DNA of 64,000 nt, from positions 2,356,001 to 2,420,000 of the forward strand of contig NZ_CP045995.1 in NCBI RefSeq assembly GCF_016899425.1, read 5' to 3'. The notes beneath the pieces are model-generated. The model was not told the origin of the DNA and searched no databases. It saw only the letters and a list, made by a program, of their open reading frames with translations. This document shows, piece after piece, positions 46,574 to 55,314 of this stretch. Every line of letters begins with the position of its first letter. Position 1 is the first letter of the stretch. The position numbers and the translations under genes were made by a program. Source of the DNA: Burkholderia sp. MS389 (GTDB lineage: Bacteria; Pseudomonadota; Gammaproteobacteria; Burkholderiales; Burkholderiaceae).

Positions 46574-46602
46574 AGAAGTTTCGAGAGAGGGGAATCCCGC
46601 CC

Positions 46603-47043
46603 GTGAGAACCGACAGCCGTTTGTCGCGCATGCTGCATGCGCTGATCCACATGGACCGGGCCGACGGCCCGCTGACGTCGGAGACGATCGCGACGATGCT
46701 GGGCACGAATCCGGTCGTCGTGCGGCGCCTGCTCGGCGGGTTGCGCGATTGCGGCTACGTGCAGTCGGAGAAGGGGCACGGCGGCGGCTGGGCGCTGAGC
46801 GTCGCGCTCGACGACATCACGCTGCTCGACGTCTATCGCGCGGTGGGCGAGCCGCCGCTGTTTTCCGACCTGGTGTCCGAGGACGCGCCCGAATGCCTGG
46901 TCGAACAGGCGGTCAACGCGCATCTGTCGGCGGCGCTGAAGGAGGCTGAAGCGTCGCTGCTCGCGCGCTTCGGCGAAGTCACGCTCGGCATGCTGTCGCG
47001 CGATTTCGAAGCGAAGGCGGCGCGGCTGCGCAAGCCGCGCTGA
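46603..47043 (+). CDS. Rrf2-family transcriptional regulator
   Basis: A 146-aa winged-helix Rrf2 regulator. GTG 46603 is chosen because GAGAGGGGA precedes it and the family typically starts (M)RTDSRLSRMLHALIHM; longer starts would include the operator. The wing GHGGGWALSV is conserved. Only two Cys are present (DCGYV, PECLV), too few for the three-Cys Fe-S site of IscR/NsrR, so a thiol or apo mechanism is likelier. Divergent from the TrxB-like gene. Confidence 0.87.
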   Translation: MRTDSRLSRMLHALIHMDRADGPLTSETIATMLGTNPVVVRRLLGGLRDCGYVQSEKGHGGGWALSVALDDITLLDVYRAVGEPPLFSDLVSEDAPECLVEQAVNAHLSAALKEAEASLLARFGEVTLGMLSRDFEAKAARLRKPR

Positions 47044-47294
47044 CGCAGCGCAGCACGGCCGCCGTACGCGCGTCACGCACGCGCAGGCGCGGCCGAAACC
47101 GCCGCGCCGCCATGTTCTGTCCCCCGACTTCTGCCCGGTTCGCCCGCCACAGGGCAAAATACGGGTTTTCCGCACCCGCGAGGGCGCGTTCGAATCACGC
47201 GCCCGGCGGCGGCAGTGCGCATGCCGCACGCCGCCGCCGGGCGCCCAGGCAAGAAACGCTCGCCCTGCCGCGAGCCCACAGGAGTCCAGACCCC

Positions 47295-47885
47295 ATGCCC
47301 GAATCCAACCTGTCCTTTTTCGGCCGGCTGTCGCTGGCCGTCGGCACGTTCTTCTCCGTGCTCGGCAACCGCGAGTTCGCGGCCGGCGTGCTGCGCGTGC
47401 GCGACGGCGCCCCGGCGCCGGTCGCGCCGGTCCCGACGCCGGCCCCCGCTGCCGCGCCCGTCGCACCCGCGCCGGTGAAGGCGCCGGCCCCCGAGCTGCG
47501 CGAAGCGAGCCCGCAGGCCGCGCTGCAACTGCTCGGCCTGCTGCAGCGCGATGCGCGCTTCATCGATTTCGTCGAGGAAGACATCGCCGGCTATGCGGAC
47601 GCCGACATCGGCGCGGCCGCGCGCCTCGTGCACGACGGCTGCCGCGCGGCGCTGCGCGAGCACTTCACGATCGTGCCGGTGCGCGACGAAGCGGAAGGCA
47701 GCCGCGTGACGCTGCCGGCCGGCTTCGACGCGACGGCCGTGCGCGTGACCGGCAACGTGGTCGGCTCCGCGCCGTTCACGGGCACCGTCAGCCATCGCGG
47801 CTGGCGTGTTTCCGACGTGCGCCTGCCGAAGCTGACGGGCAGCCACGACGCATCGGTCGTCGCACCGGCGGAGGTGGAACTGTGA
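47295..47885 (+). CDS. DUF2760 protein of Hsp70 operon
   Basis: A 196-aa protein: an N-terminal hydrophobic/helical segment (LSFFGRLSLAVGTFFSVLG), a Pro/Ala linker (about 36-70), and a C-terminal DUF2760 domain (LQLLGLLQRDARFIDFVEED, VTLPAGFDATAVRVTGNVVG). Function unknown. Preceded by an AGGAG-like site. Its stop overlaps the next gene's GTG start by 4 bp, so it is the first gene of a three-gene chaperone operon. Confidence 0.83.
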   Translation: MPESNLSFFGRLSLAVGTFFSVLGNREFAAGVLRVRDGAPAPVAPVPTPAPAAAPVAPAPVKAPAPELREASPQAALQLLGLLQRDARFIDFVEEDIAGYADADIGAAARLVHDGCRAALREHFTIVPVRDEAEGSRVTLPAGFDATAVRVTGNVVGSAPFTGTVSHRGWRVSDVRLPKLTGSHDASVVAPAEVEL

Positions 47886-49723
47886 GCGATCCGCGCTATT
47901 CGATCGGTATCGACCTCGGGACGACCCACTGCGCGCTGTCGTACGTCGACAGCAGCACGAGCGACGGCGAAAAGATCGTGCAGCAGGTGCTGCCGATCGC
48001 GCAGCTGACCGCACCGGGCGCGCTGGAATCGCGCGACCTGCTGCCGTCGTTCCTCTACCTGCCGCATGAAAGCGAGCTGACGCAGGGCGACCTGACGCTG
48101 CCGTGGACGGCCTCGCGCGCGTTCGCGGTCGGCGAGATGGCGCGCACGCGCGGCGCCGGCACGCCGATCCGCCTCGTGTCGAGTGCGAAAAGCTGGCTGT
48201 GCCACCCGGGCGTCGATCGCCGCGCAGCGATCCTGCCGAGCGATGCGCCGCCGGAAGTGGCGCGCGTGTCGCCGCTGGAAAGCTCGATCCGCTATCTCAC
48301 GCACCTGCGCGAAGCGTGGGACCACGCGCATCCCGACGCGCCGTTCGCCGACCAGGACGTGACGGTCACGATCCCCGCGTCGTTCGACCCGGCCGCGCGC
48401 GAACTGACGGCCGAGGCCGCGCGCGCCGCCGGCTACACGCGGATGACGCTGCTCGAAGAGCCGCAAGCGGCGCTCTACAGCTGGATCCAGAAAAGCGAAG
48501 GTGGCTGGCGCAAGCAGGTGCAGGTCGGCGACCTGATCCTGTGCGTCGACGTCGGCGGCGGCACGACCGACCTGTCGCTGATCGCGGTGGTCGAGCGCGA
48601 CGGCAATCTCGAACTGCATCGCGTCGCCGTCGGCGAGCACATCCTGCTCGGCGGCGACAACATGGACCTCGCGCTCGCGCACGTGGTCGCACGCAAGCTC
48701 GCGCAGCAGGGCACGCAGGCCGATCCGTGGCAACTGCGCGCGCTGACCTACGCGTGCCGCGCGGCCAAGGAAACGCTGCTGTCCGATCCGACCACCGACG
48801 CGGTGCCGCTCGTCGTGCCGAGCCGCGGCTCGAAGCTGATCGGCGGCTCGATCCGCACCGAGCTGACGCGCGCGGAACTGACGCAGACGATCCTCGAAGG
48901 TTTCTTCCCGCAGGTCGATGCAGCCGCGCGCCCGGTGAGCCGCGCGCGTGTCGGCCTGACGCAGCTCGGCCTGCCGTATGCGCAGGACGCCGGCATCACC
49001 CGCCATCTCGCGGCGTTCCTCGGCCGCCAGGTCGCGGCGCTCGACACGCTCGAAGGCGTGCAGCGCACGCTGCCGCAAGGCGCGACGTTCCTGCATCCGA
49101 CCGCCGTGCTGTTCAACGGCGGCGTGTTCAAGTCGACGCTGCTCACGCAGCGCGTGCTCGACACGCTCAACAACTGGCTCGCCGCCGAAGGCGCGCCGCC
49201 CGCCCGCCTGCTCGAAGGCGCCGATCTCGATCTCGCGGTCGCACGCGGCGCGGCGTACTACGGCTACGTGAAGCGCGGCCGGGGCGTGCGCATTCGCGGC
49301 GGCACGGCGCGTGCGTACTACGTCGCGATCGAATCGGCGATGCCCGCGGTGCCGGGGCTCGAGCCGCCGGTGCAGGCGCTGTGCGTCGCGCCGTTCGGGA
49401 TGGAGGAGGGCACGGACGCGGCGCTGCCGCCGCAGGAATTCGGTCTCGTCGTCGGCGAACCGGTGCAATTCCGCTTCTTCGGTTCGTCGGTGCGTCGTCA
49501 GGACCAGGTCGGCACGCTGCTCGACTACTGGTCGGCGGAAGAGCTGCAGGAGCTGGAGGAAATCCAGGCGACGCTGCCCGCCGAAGGGCGCACCGTCGGC
49601 GAAGTCGTGCCGGTGAAGCTGCATGCGCGCGTGACCGAAGCCGGCACGCTCGAACTCGAGGCGATCCCGAGCGGCACGAACGAGCGCTGGAAGGTCGAGT
49701 TCGACGTGCGCGGCGCCGCCTGA
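47882..49723 (+). CDS. Hsp70-family protein (DnaK-like) 1
   Basis: A 613-aa Hsp70 with the ATPase signatures YSIGIDLGTTHCALSYVD, DVGGGTTDLSLI and NGGVFKSTLLTQRV. Starts at GTG 47882, overlapping the DUF2760 stop. The C-terminal part (about 430-613) does not show the usual DnaK substrate-binding domain with EEVD-like end, so it diverges from canonical DnaK. No dnaJ or grpE is nearby. ATPase core call is firm; its client is unknown. Confidence 0.9.
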   Translation: MSDPRYSIGIDLGTTHCALSYVDSSTSDGEKIVQQVLPIAQLTAPGALESRDLLPSFLYLPHESELTQGDLTLPWTASRAFAVGEMARTRGAGTPIRLVSSAKSWLCHPGVDRRAAILPSDAPPEVARVSPLESSIRYLTHLREAWDHAHPDAPFADQDVTVTIPASFDPAARELTAEAARAAGYTRMTLLEEPQAALYSWIQKSEGGWRKQVQVGDLILCVDVGGGTTDLSLIAVVERDGNLELHRVAVGEHILLGGDNMDLALAHVVARKLAQQGTQADPWQLRALTYACRAAKETLLSDPTTDAVPLVVPSRGSKLIGGSIRTELTRAELTQTILEGFFPQVDAAARPVSRARVGLTQLGLPYAQDAGITRHLAAFLGRQVAALDTLEGVQRTLPQGATFLHPTAVLFNGGVFKSTLLTQRVLDTLNNWLAAEGAPPARLLEGADLDLAVARGAAYYGYVKRGRGVRIRGGTARAYYVAIESAMPAVPGLEPPVQALCVAPFGMEEGTDAALPPQEFGLVVGEPVQFRFFGSSVRRQDQVGTLLDYWSAEELQELEEIQATLPAEGRTVGEVVPVKLHARVTEAGTLELEAIPSGTNERWKVEFDVRGAA

Positions 49724-49728
49724 GCGCG

Positions 49729-52491
49729 ATGAAGCGCTATACGGTCGGCATCGACCTCGGCACGAGCAATACGGTCGTCGCGTACGTCGAGGCCGGTTCC
49801 GACGCGATCCGCGTGTTCGACGTCGAGCAGCTGGTCGGCCCGGGCGCGGTGGCCGCGCAGCCGCTGCTGCCGTCGGTGCGCTATCACCCGGCGGCGGGCG
49901 AGCTGCCGCCGGACGCGCTGCGGCTGCCGTGGGCGGCCAATTCGAAGGCTGATCCGAAGGCCAGCGCGAATGCGGCCGATTCGCCGCCGGCCGTGATCGG
50001 CCGCTACGCGCGCACGCTCGGCGCGCAGGTGCCGGGCCGGCTCGTGTCGAGCGCGAAGAGCTGGCTGTCGCACGCCGCGGTCGACCGGCTCGCGGCGATC
50101 CTGCCGTGGGGCGCGGCCGATGGCGTCGACAAGGTGTCGCCGGTTGATGCGAGCGCGAGCTATCTCGCGCATGTGCGCGACGCGTGGAACGCGCGTTTTC
50201 CCGATGAGCCGCTCGCGCAGCAGGACGTGATCCTGACGGTGCCCGCGTCGTTCGACGACGGCGCGCGTGCGTTGACCGTCGAGGCCGCGCGGCGCGCGAA
50301 GCTGCCGGCGCTGCGCTTGCTCGAAGAACCGCAGGCCGCGTTCTACGACTGGCTGTACGGCCAGCGCGACACGTTGCGCGAGACGTTCGCCGCGCCGCGG
50401 CGCGTGCTGATCTGCGACGTCGGCGGCGGCACGACCGACCTCACGCTCGTCGACGTCGCGCCGGGTGACGACGGCCAACCCACCTTCACGCGCGTCGGCG
50501 TCGGCAACCACCTGATGCTTGGCGGCGACAACATGGACCTCGCGCTCGCGCGCCTGGTCGAGTCGCGGCTGACCGAGCCCGGTACGCGGCTGTCGGCCGC
50601 GAGCCTGTCGCAACTCGTCGAGCGCTGCCGCGCGGCGAAGGAGCGGCTGCTCGGTGACGACGCGCCGGCGTCCGTCACCGTCACGCTGCTCGGCGCGGGC
50701 AGCAAGCTCGTCGGCGGTGCGCGTTCGGCGGAGCTGACGCGGCAGGAAGTCGAGCAGATCGTCGTCGACGGGTTCTTTCCGCAGGTCGAGGCCGGCGAAT
50801 TGCCGCGCCGTGCGCGCGCGGCGATCGTCGAATTCGGCTTGCCGTATGCGAGCGACGCGGCCGTCACGCGCCACGTCGCCGCGTTCCTGAACCGTCATGC
50901 GGAAGGCCCGCTGCCGGACACGCTGCTGCTCAACGGCGGCGTGTTCCGCGCGGGCGCGCTTGCCGGCCGTCTCGCGCAGACGCTCGGTGCGTGGCGCGGC
51001 GCACCGCTCGACGTGCTGCACAACGCGCATCCCGATGTGGCCGTCGCGCGCGGCGCGGTGGCCTACGGGCTTGCGCGCGCCGGGCATGCGCCGCGCATCG
51101 GCGGCGGCTCCGCGCGCAGCTATTTCCTCGTGCTCGACGATGGCGAAGGCGACGCAGCCGCCCGCGGCGTCTGCCTGCTGCCGCGCGGCGCGGAAGAGGG
51201 CCGCGAGATCCGCCTCGACGATCGCACGTTCGCGCTGCAGCTCGGGCAGCCGGTGCGTTTCCACCTCGTGTCGACGGTGGCCGACACGAAGTATCAACCC
51301 GGCGATCTCGTCGATCTCGACGGCGGCGATTTCGTGCGGCTGCCGCCGATCGCGACGGTCGTCGATGCGAAGGCGGGCGGCGACGCGCGCGAAACGCCGG
51401 TGAAGCTCACCGCGTCGCTGACCGAGGTCGGCACGCTCGAAATGCATTGCATCGCGACGGGCGACGCGGCGCGCCGCTGGCGGCTCGAATTCCAGTTGCG
51501 CGGCGATGCGCCGGTGCAAGGCGACGATGCGGCGCTCGCGCGGCATCCGCGGCTCGACCAGGCGCTCGAGCTGATCGAGCGTTCGTTCGGCAGCAAGGCC
51601 GCGGGCGTCACGCCGAAGGACACGCGTCGGTTGCGCGCGCAACTCGAACAGGTGCTCGGCGCGCGCGAAGACTGGGATGTCGCGCTCGCGCGCGAACTGT
51701 TCGACGCATTGCTCGCGCGGGTGCGGCGGCGGCGGCGCTCGGCCGATCACGAGCGCGCGTGGCTGAATCTCGCCGGGTATTGCCTGCGTCCGGGTTTCGG
51801 CCATCCGCTCGACGCATGGCGCATCGAGCAGCTGTGGCCGCTCTTCGACGACGGCATTCAGTATGTGACCGATGCACAGGTGTGGTCCGAGTGGTGGACG
51901 CTGTGGCGGCGCGTGGCCGGCGGCCTCGACGACGATGCGCAGACGCAGGTGCGCGACGCGATCGCGTTCCTCGAGCCGTCCGACGACAAGCGGCGCAAGT
52001 TGCCGTTCGATCCGGCCAAGGTCGGGCCGGCCGACATGACGCGATTGTCCGCGTCGCTCGAACGGCTGCCCGTCGCGCGCAAGGTCGAGCTGGCCGAGCG
52101 CCTGATCGCGCAATTGCAGAAGCCGGCCGATCGCGCGTTGTGCGCGTGGGCGCTCGGGCGGATCGGTGCAAGGCGGCCGTTCTATGGCAGCGCGCATAGC
52201 GTCGTGCCGGCGGAAATCGTCAACGGCTGGCTCGATGCGCTGTTCGCGCTCGACTGGAAGCAGGTCGAACCGGCTGCGTTCGCGGCCGCACAGATCGCGC
52301 GGATGACGGGCGACCGCTCGCGCGATTTGCCGGACGACACGCGCGAGGCCGTCATCAAGCGCCTGTCGGCCGCCAACGTGTCGGCGGCGTGGATCGACAT
52401 GGTCCGTGAAGCGACCGCGTTCGACGAAGCCGATACGGTGCGCGTGTTCGGCGAAACGCTGCCGGCCGGATTGAAGCTGCTGGGTGATTGA
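49729..52491 (+). CDS. Hsp70-family protein 2 with long C-terminal extension (DUF3731-like)
   Basis: A 920-aa protein from ATG 49729, 5 bp after the previous stop. An Hsp70 ATPase (YTVGIDLGTSNTVVAYVEAG, CDVGGGTTDLTLVD, NGGVFRAGALAGRL) and beta-rich segment run to about 595, then a mostly helical extension of about 320 residues (LDQALELIERSFGSKAAG, WLNLAGYCLRPGFGHPLD, LSASLERLPVARKVELAERL), as in Hsp70s with a DUF3731 tail. Together with the two upstream genes it forms a conserved-looking but uncharacterised chaperone operon. Confidence 0.88.
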   Translation: MKRYTVGIDLGTSNTVVAYVEAGSDAIRVFDVEQLVGPGAVAAQPLLPSVRYHPAAGELPPDALRLPWAANSKADPKASANAADSPPAVIGRYARTLGAQVPGRLVSSAKSWLSHAAVDRLAAILPWGAADGVDKVSPVDASASYLAHVRDAWNARFPDEPLAQQDVILTVPASFDDGARALTVEAARRAKLPALRLLEEPQAAFYDWLYGQRDTLRETFAAPRRVLICDVGGGTTDLTLVDVAPGDDGQPTFTRVGVGNHLMLGGDNMDLALARLVESRLTEPGTRLSAASLSQLVERCRAAKERLLGDDAPASVTVTLLGAGSKLVGGARSAELTRQEVEQIVVDGFFPQVEAGELPRRARAAIVEFGLPYASDAAVTRHVAAFLNRHAEGPLPDTLLLNGGVFRAGALAGRLAQTLGAWRGAPLDVLHNAHPDVAVARGAVAYGLARAGHAPRIGGGSARSYFLVLDDGEGDAAARGVCLLPRGAEEGREIRLDDRTFALQLGQPVRFHLVSTVADTKYQPGDLVDLDGGDFVRLPPIATVVDAKAGGDARETPVKLTASLTEVGTLEMHCIATGDAARRWRLEFQLRGDAPVQGDDAALARHPRLDQALELIERSFGSKAAGVTPKDTRRLRAQLEQVLGAREDWDVALARELFDALLARVRRRRRSADHERAWLNLAGYCLRPGFGHPLDAWRIEQLWPLFDDGIQYVTDAQVWSEWWTLWRRVAGGLDDDAQTQVRDAIAFLEPSDDKRRKLPFDPAKVGPADMTRLSASLERLPVARKVELAERLIAQLQKPADRALCAWALGRIGARRPFYGSAHSVVPAEIVNGWLDALFALDWKQVEPAAFAAAQIARMTGDRSRDLPDDTREAVIKRLSAANVSAAWIDMVREATAFDEADTVRVFGETLPAGLKLLGD

Positions 52492-52736
52492 GAGCAGTGC
52501 GGGATGCGTCGATCTCGTTCGCGGATCGAAGCGTCCGTTCCCGGTCGACGTCGCGCCACCCATGGCACGACGTCGAAGCCGGTTTCATTCAGGCATGCGA
52601 CACCCCTTCGCGACGCTTTTCCGCTGATCCGGTTTCTGCGCCATCGCGCGCGGTTACCGAACGGGAATCGCCAACACCGAGACGAGCATTTTGTTGTCGA
52701 CGCACAAGGCGCGACGCGGCACGTTCCTGCGTGCGG

Positions 52737-53330
52737 TCAGGCGCCCGCCGCCGATTCCGGAAACACCGGCTCACCAAGCGTCAGCATCAGCCGGTTCGCC
52801 CACGCGAAGATCGCGATCGCGTGCGACAGGTCGAGAATCTCCTCATGCGTGAGCCCTTCGGCCTCGAGCGCGGCGATATCGCTGTCATCGATCGCGTCGG
52901 GCCGTTCGGTCAATGCAATCGCATAGCGGACGATCGCGCGTTCGCGCGCCGTCGTGCCGGCCGTCGCCGGATCGTCGAACACCTGCTCGATCGCATCGGT
53001 GCGTTTCGCGAGCTGCGTGAAGCGCTGCGCATGCACCGACGCGCAGTACACGCAACCGTTCACGCGCGACACCGCCGTGCTCGCCAGTTCGCGCTCGGCG
53101 CGCGACAGCCCGCCGGGGCCGTACATGATCGCGTTGAACACGCCCGAGCGCTGCAGCAGGATCTCGGGCAGATGGACGAGCAGCAGGTAATAGTCGGATG
53201 TTTTCGCTTGCGGGTGGCTCGCGTCGAGCACCGCGAGCTGATCGGGTGTCGCCGCGTCGAGCGATACCGTGTCGAGCCATGCGCGCCAGCCGAGCGTGTC
53301 GAACGTGAAGCCGTGGGCCGTAGTCGTCAT
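52737..53330 (-). CDS. AhpD-like carboxymuconolactone decarboxylase-fold protein
   Basis: A 197-aa all-helical CMD-fold protein with the AhpD-type redox motif in VNGCVYCASVHAQRFTQL (CxxC...H). Proteins of this type act as alkylhydroperoxidase or thiol reductants. It is the last gene of an ATGA-coupled operon; its start (ATG 53330) overlaps the upstream CMD gene by 4 bp. Confidence 0.85.
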   Translation of the reverse strand: MTTTAHGFTFDTLGWRAWLDTVSLDAATPDQLAVLDASHPQAKTSDYYLLLVHLPEILLQRSGVFNAIMYGPGGLSRAERELASTAVSRVNGCVYCASVHAQRFTQLAKRTDAIEQVFDDPATAGTTARERAIVRYAIALTERPDAIDDSDIAALEAEGLTHEEILDLSHAIAIFAWANRLMLTLGEPVFPESAAGA

Positions 53331-53857
53331 GCGGCCTCCTTGGCGGCGCGCGCTTGAAGTGCCCGCGCGGCGGCGGCCACGCGCAACTGATACGCGACGA
53401 ACGCGATGAGCTGCGACAACGCGACGATCGCGGATGTCGTAAGTCCGGCCGATTTCAACGCGGCGAGATCGGCCGCGCGTGCGTCGACCGGCGCGTGCGT
53501 CAGGCGCTTCGCGTGCAACAGGATCGCGCCGAGGCGGCGAGGCAGCGCGTCGAACGCATCGGCATCGGCTCGTTCGATATCGTCGAGCGTGCCGCCTGCG
53601 TCGAGCAGTCGCGTGCGATAGATGTCGGTCAGCGCGTGTGCGTTCGACTGTCGCGCGACATAGCGTGCCGCATGCAGCCGCTCGACCGGCGAAAGATCGG
53701 GCAGGGGGGGATCGAACAGTGCGGCTTCGCTCAGTTGCGTATGCAACAGCACCTTGCCGCGTGCGCGGCGCAGCGCGGCGACGGCGTCGCCTTCGCGCAG
53801 GCCGGCTGCCGCATCGATCGTATCCGGCACGGCGGCCGGCGTGAGGGAGTCAGTCAT
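53327..53857 (-). CDS. CMD-domain protein without CxxC
   Basis: A 176-aa helical protein with the CMD-like fold (LSPVERLHAARYVARQSNAH, LKSAGLTTSAIVALSQLIAFVAYQLR). It lacks the Cys pair of its neighbour, so it may be a non-catalytic partner. Overlaps the flavin monooxygenase gene and the AhpD-like gene by 4 bp each. Confidence 0.78.
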   Translation of the reverse strand: MTDSLTPAAVPDTIDAAAGLREGDAVAALRRARGKVLLHTQLSEAALFDPPLPDLSPVERLHAARYVARQSNAHALTDIYRTRLLDAGGTLDDIERADADAFDALPRRLGAILLHAKRLTHAPVDARAADLAALKSAGLTTSAIVALSQLIAFVAYQLRVAAAARALQARAAKEAA

Positions 53858-55314
53858 CGTTTCGGTTTTCCTTCGTCGTCAAAGTGACCGATGGCGTCGG
53901 CGTCGCGCCATTCGTCGCCTTGCAGTTCGGCATTCGCGTACGCGACGAGCGCGTCGTAGTGGCGGTCGCGATCGGCATCGAACAGCCGGCTCGCAATGCC
54001 GCGCGCGAGCCGCTGCGCGCCTGCGCTGATGGCCGGAATGTCGCCGGACAGCTTGCCGTGGCTCAGGCTCGCCGCATGATTGAAGCAATGGATGCGCGTG
54101 ACGGCCGGGCACGCACCGCGCTCGCGCTCCTGGAACGCGAACGCTGGGCCGAGATCGGGCGACTCGGCGAGCTCGTCGAGCCATCGCGCCGGTTCCGGCC
54201 GATAGCGATCCTTCCAGCGCCGCACGTGCGCGCCGAACGACGCGAATTCGTCGCGCGTCGTCCAGTCCGAATGAAAGCCCGTCGCGAAGATCAGGAAGTC
54301 GACCGTGTAGCGGCCGCGCGGCGTCGTCACGTCGAGGCCGTCCGCGTGGTCGGCGAGCGCCTCGATCGGGCTGCCCGCATGGAAATGCGCATGATCGTGA
54401 CGCGACACGCGCAGCACGCTGTCGCGTGGCGGCGGCGTCTGCGACGTCAGCGCGTAGTGCATGTAGCGCCATTTCGTCGCGTCGTCGAGATCGGCGTAGC
54501 CGTGCACGAGGCCCGGGCTGCCGATGCCGGTCAGCTTGTTGATGCGTGGAATGTCCGCGCGGCGGAAGAACAGGTCGACGCGTGCGGCGCCCGCTTCGAG
54601 CGCGGTGCCCGCGTTGTCGAACGCGGACGCGCCCGCGCCGACCACGCCGACGCGCTTGCCCGCGAGCGCGGCGAAATCGATCGGCTCGGACGAATGGGCC
54701 CAGCGCGTGCGCGGCGCGCGTTGCGCGACGGGCGGCACGTACGGGCCGCCGAGGCCGTCGCGGCCGGTCGCGAGCACGACGTGCCGCGCGAGCAGCGTCT
54801 GCGCTTCGCCGTTGCCGCGCACGTCGAGCGCGAGCAGCCCGTCCTCGCGCGGACGCAACGCGACGAGCGTCGTGTCGTTGCGCACCTGCAGGTCGAGCAC
54901 GCGCCGATACCAGCGCAGGTACTCCATCCATTGCGCGCGCGGGATCTTGTACAGCGCATCCCACGCGTCGCGGCCGTATTGCGCTTCGAACCACGCGCGG
55001 AACGTAAGCGCCGGCAGGCCGAGCGCGGGGCCCGCAAGCTGCTTCGGAGAACGCAGCGTTTCCATCCGCGCGAACGTGACCCACGGGCCTTCGTAGCCGG
55101 CCGGCGCGCGATCGATCACGCACTGGTTGTCGATGCCGAGCAGGCGCAGTTCGGCGGATGCCGCGAGCCCGGCCATCCCGCCGCCGACGATCGCGACGTC
55201 GAGCACGCGCGCGCCGTCCACGTCACGTGGCGGCACCCACGACGGCGCGGGCAGGTCGAGCCAGCGCAGGTCCTGTGCGAGCCGTGCTTCGAGTGCGTCG
55301 AGTGGCGTCGTCAT
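53854..55314 (-). CDS. FAD/NAD(P)-binding monooxygenase-like oxidoreductase
   Basis: A 486-aa flavoprotein. FAD-binding VLDVAIVGGGMAGLAASAEL (about 38-57), NADP Rossmann KRVGVVGAGASAFDNAG (about 220-236), and FLIFATGFHSDWTTRDEF. It resembles FMO/SidA-type N- or Baeyer-Villiger monooxygenases. Substrate unknown. Start ATG 55314 overlaps the LysR stop by 4 bp. Confidence 0.85.
   Translation of the reverse strand: MTTPLDALEARLAQDLRWLDLPAPSWVPPRDVDGARVLDVAIVGGGMAGLAASAELRLLGIDNQCVIDRAPAGYEGPWVTFARMETLRSPKQLAGPALGLPALTFRAWFEAQYGRDAWDALYKIPRAQWMEYLRWYRRVLDLQVRNDTTLVALRPREDGLLALDVRGNGEAQTLLARHVVLATGRDGLGGPYVPPVAQRAPRTRWAHSSEPIDFAALAGKRVGVVGAGASAFDNAGTALEAGAARVDLFFRRADIPRINKLTGIGSPGLVHGYADLDDATKWRYMHYALTSQTPPPRDSVLRVSRHDHAHFHAGSPIEALADHADGLDVTTPRGRYTVDFLIFATGFHSDWTTRDEFASFGAHVRRWKDRYRPEPARWLDELAESPDLGPAFAFQERERGACPAVTRIHCFNHAASLSHGKLSGDIPAISAGAQRLARGIASRLFDADRDRHYDALVAYANAELQGDEWRDADAIGHFDDEGKPKR

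Noticed and set aside
49525..52563. About 1000-codon frame antisense to the second Hsp70
   Set aside because: Same shadow effect; no start signal or family motif.
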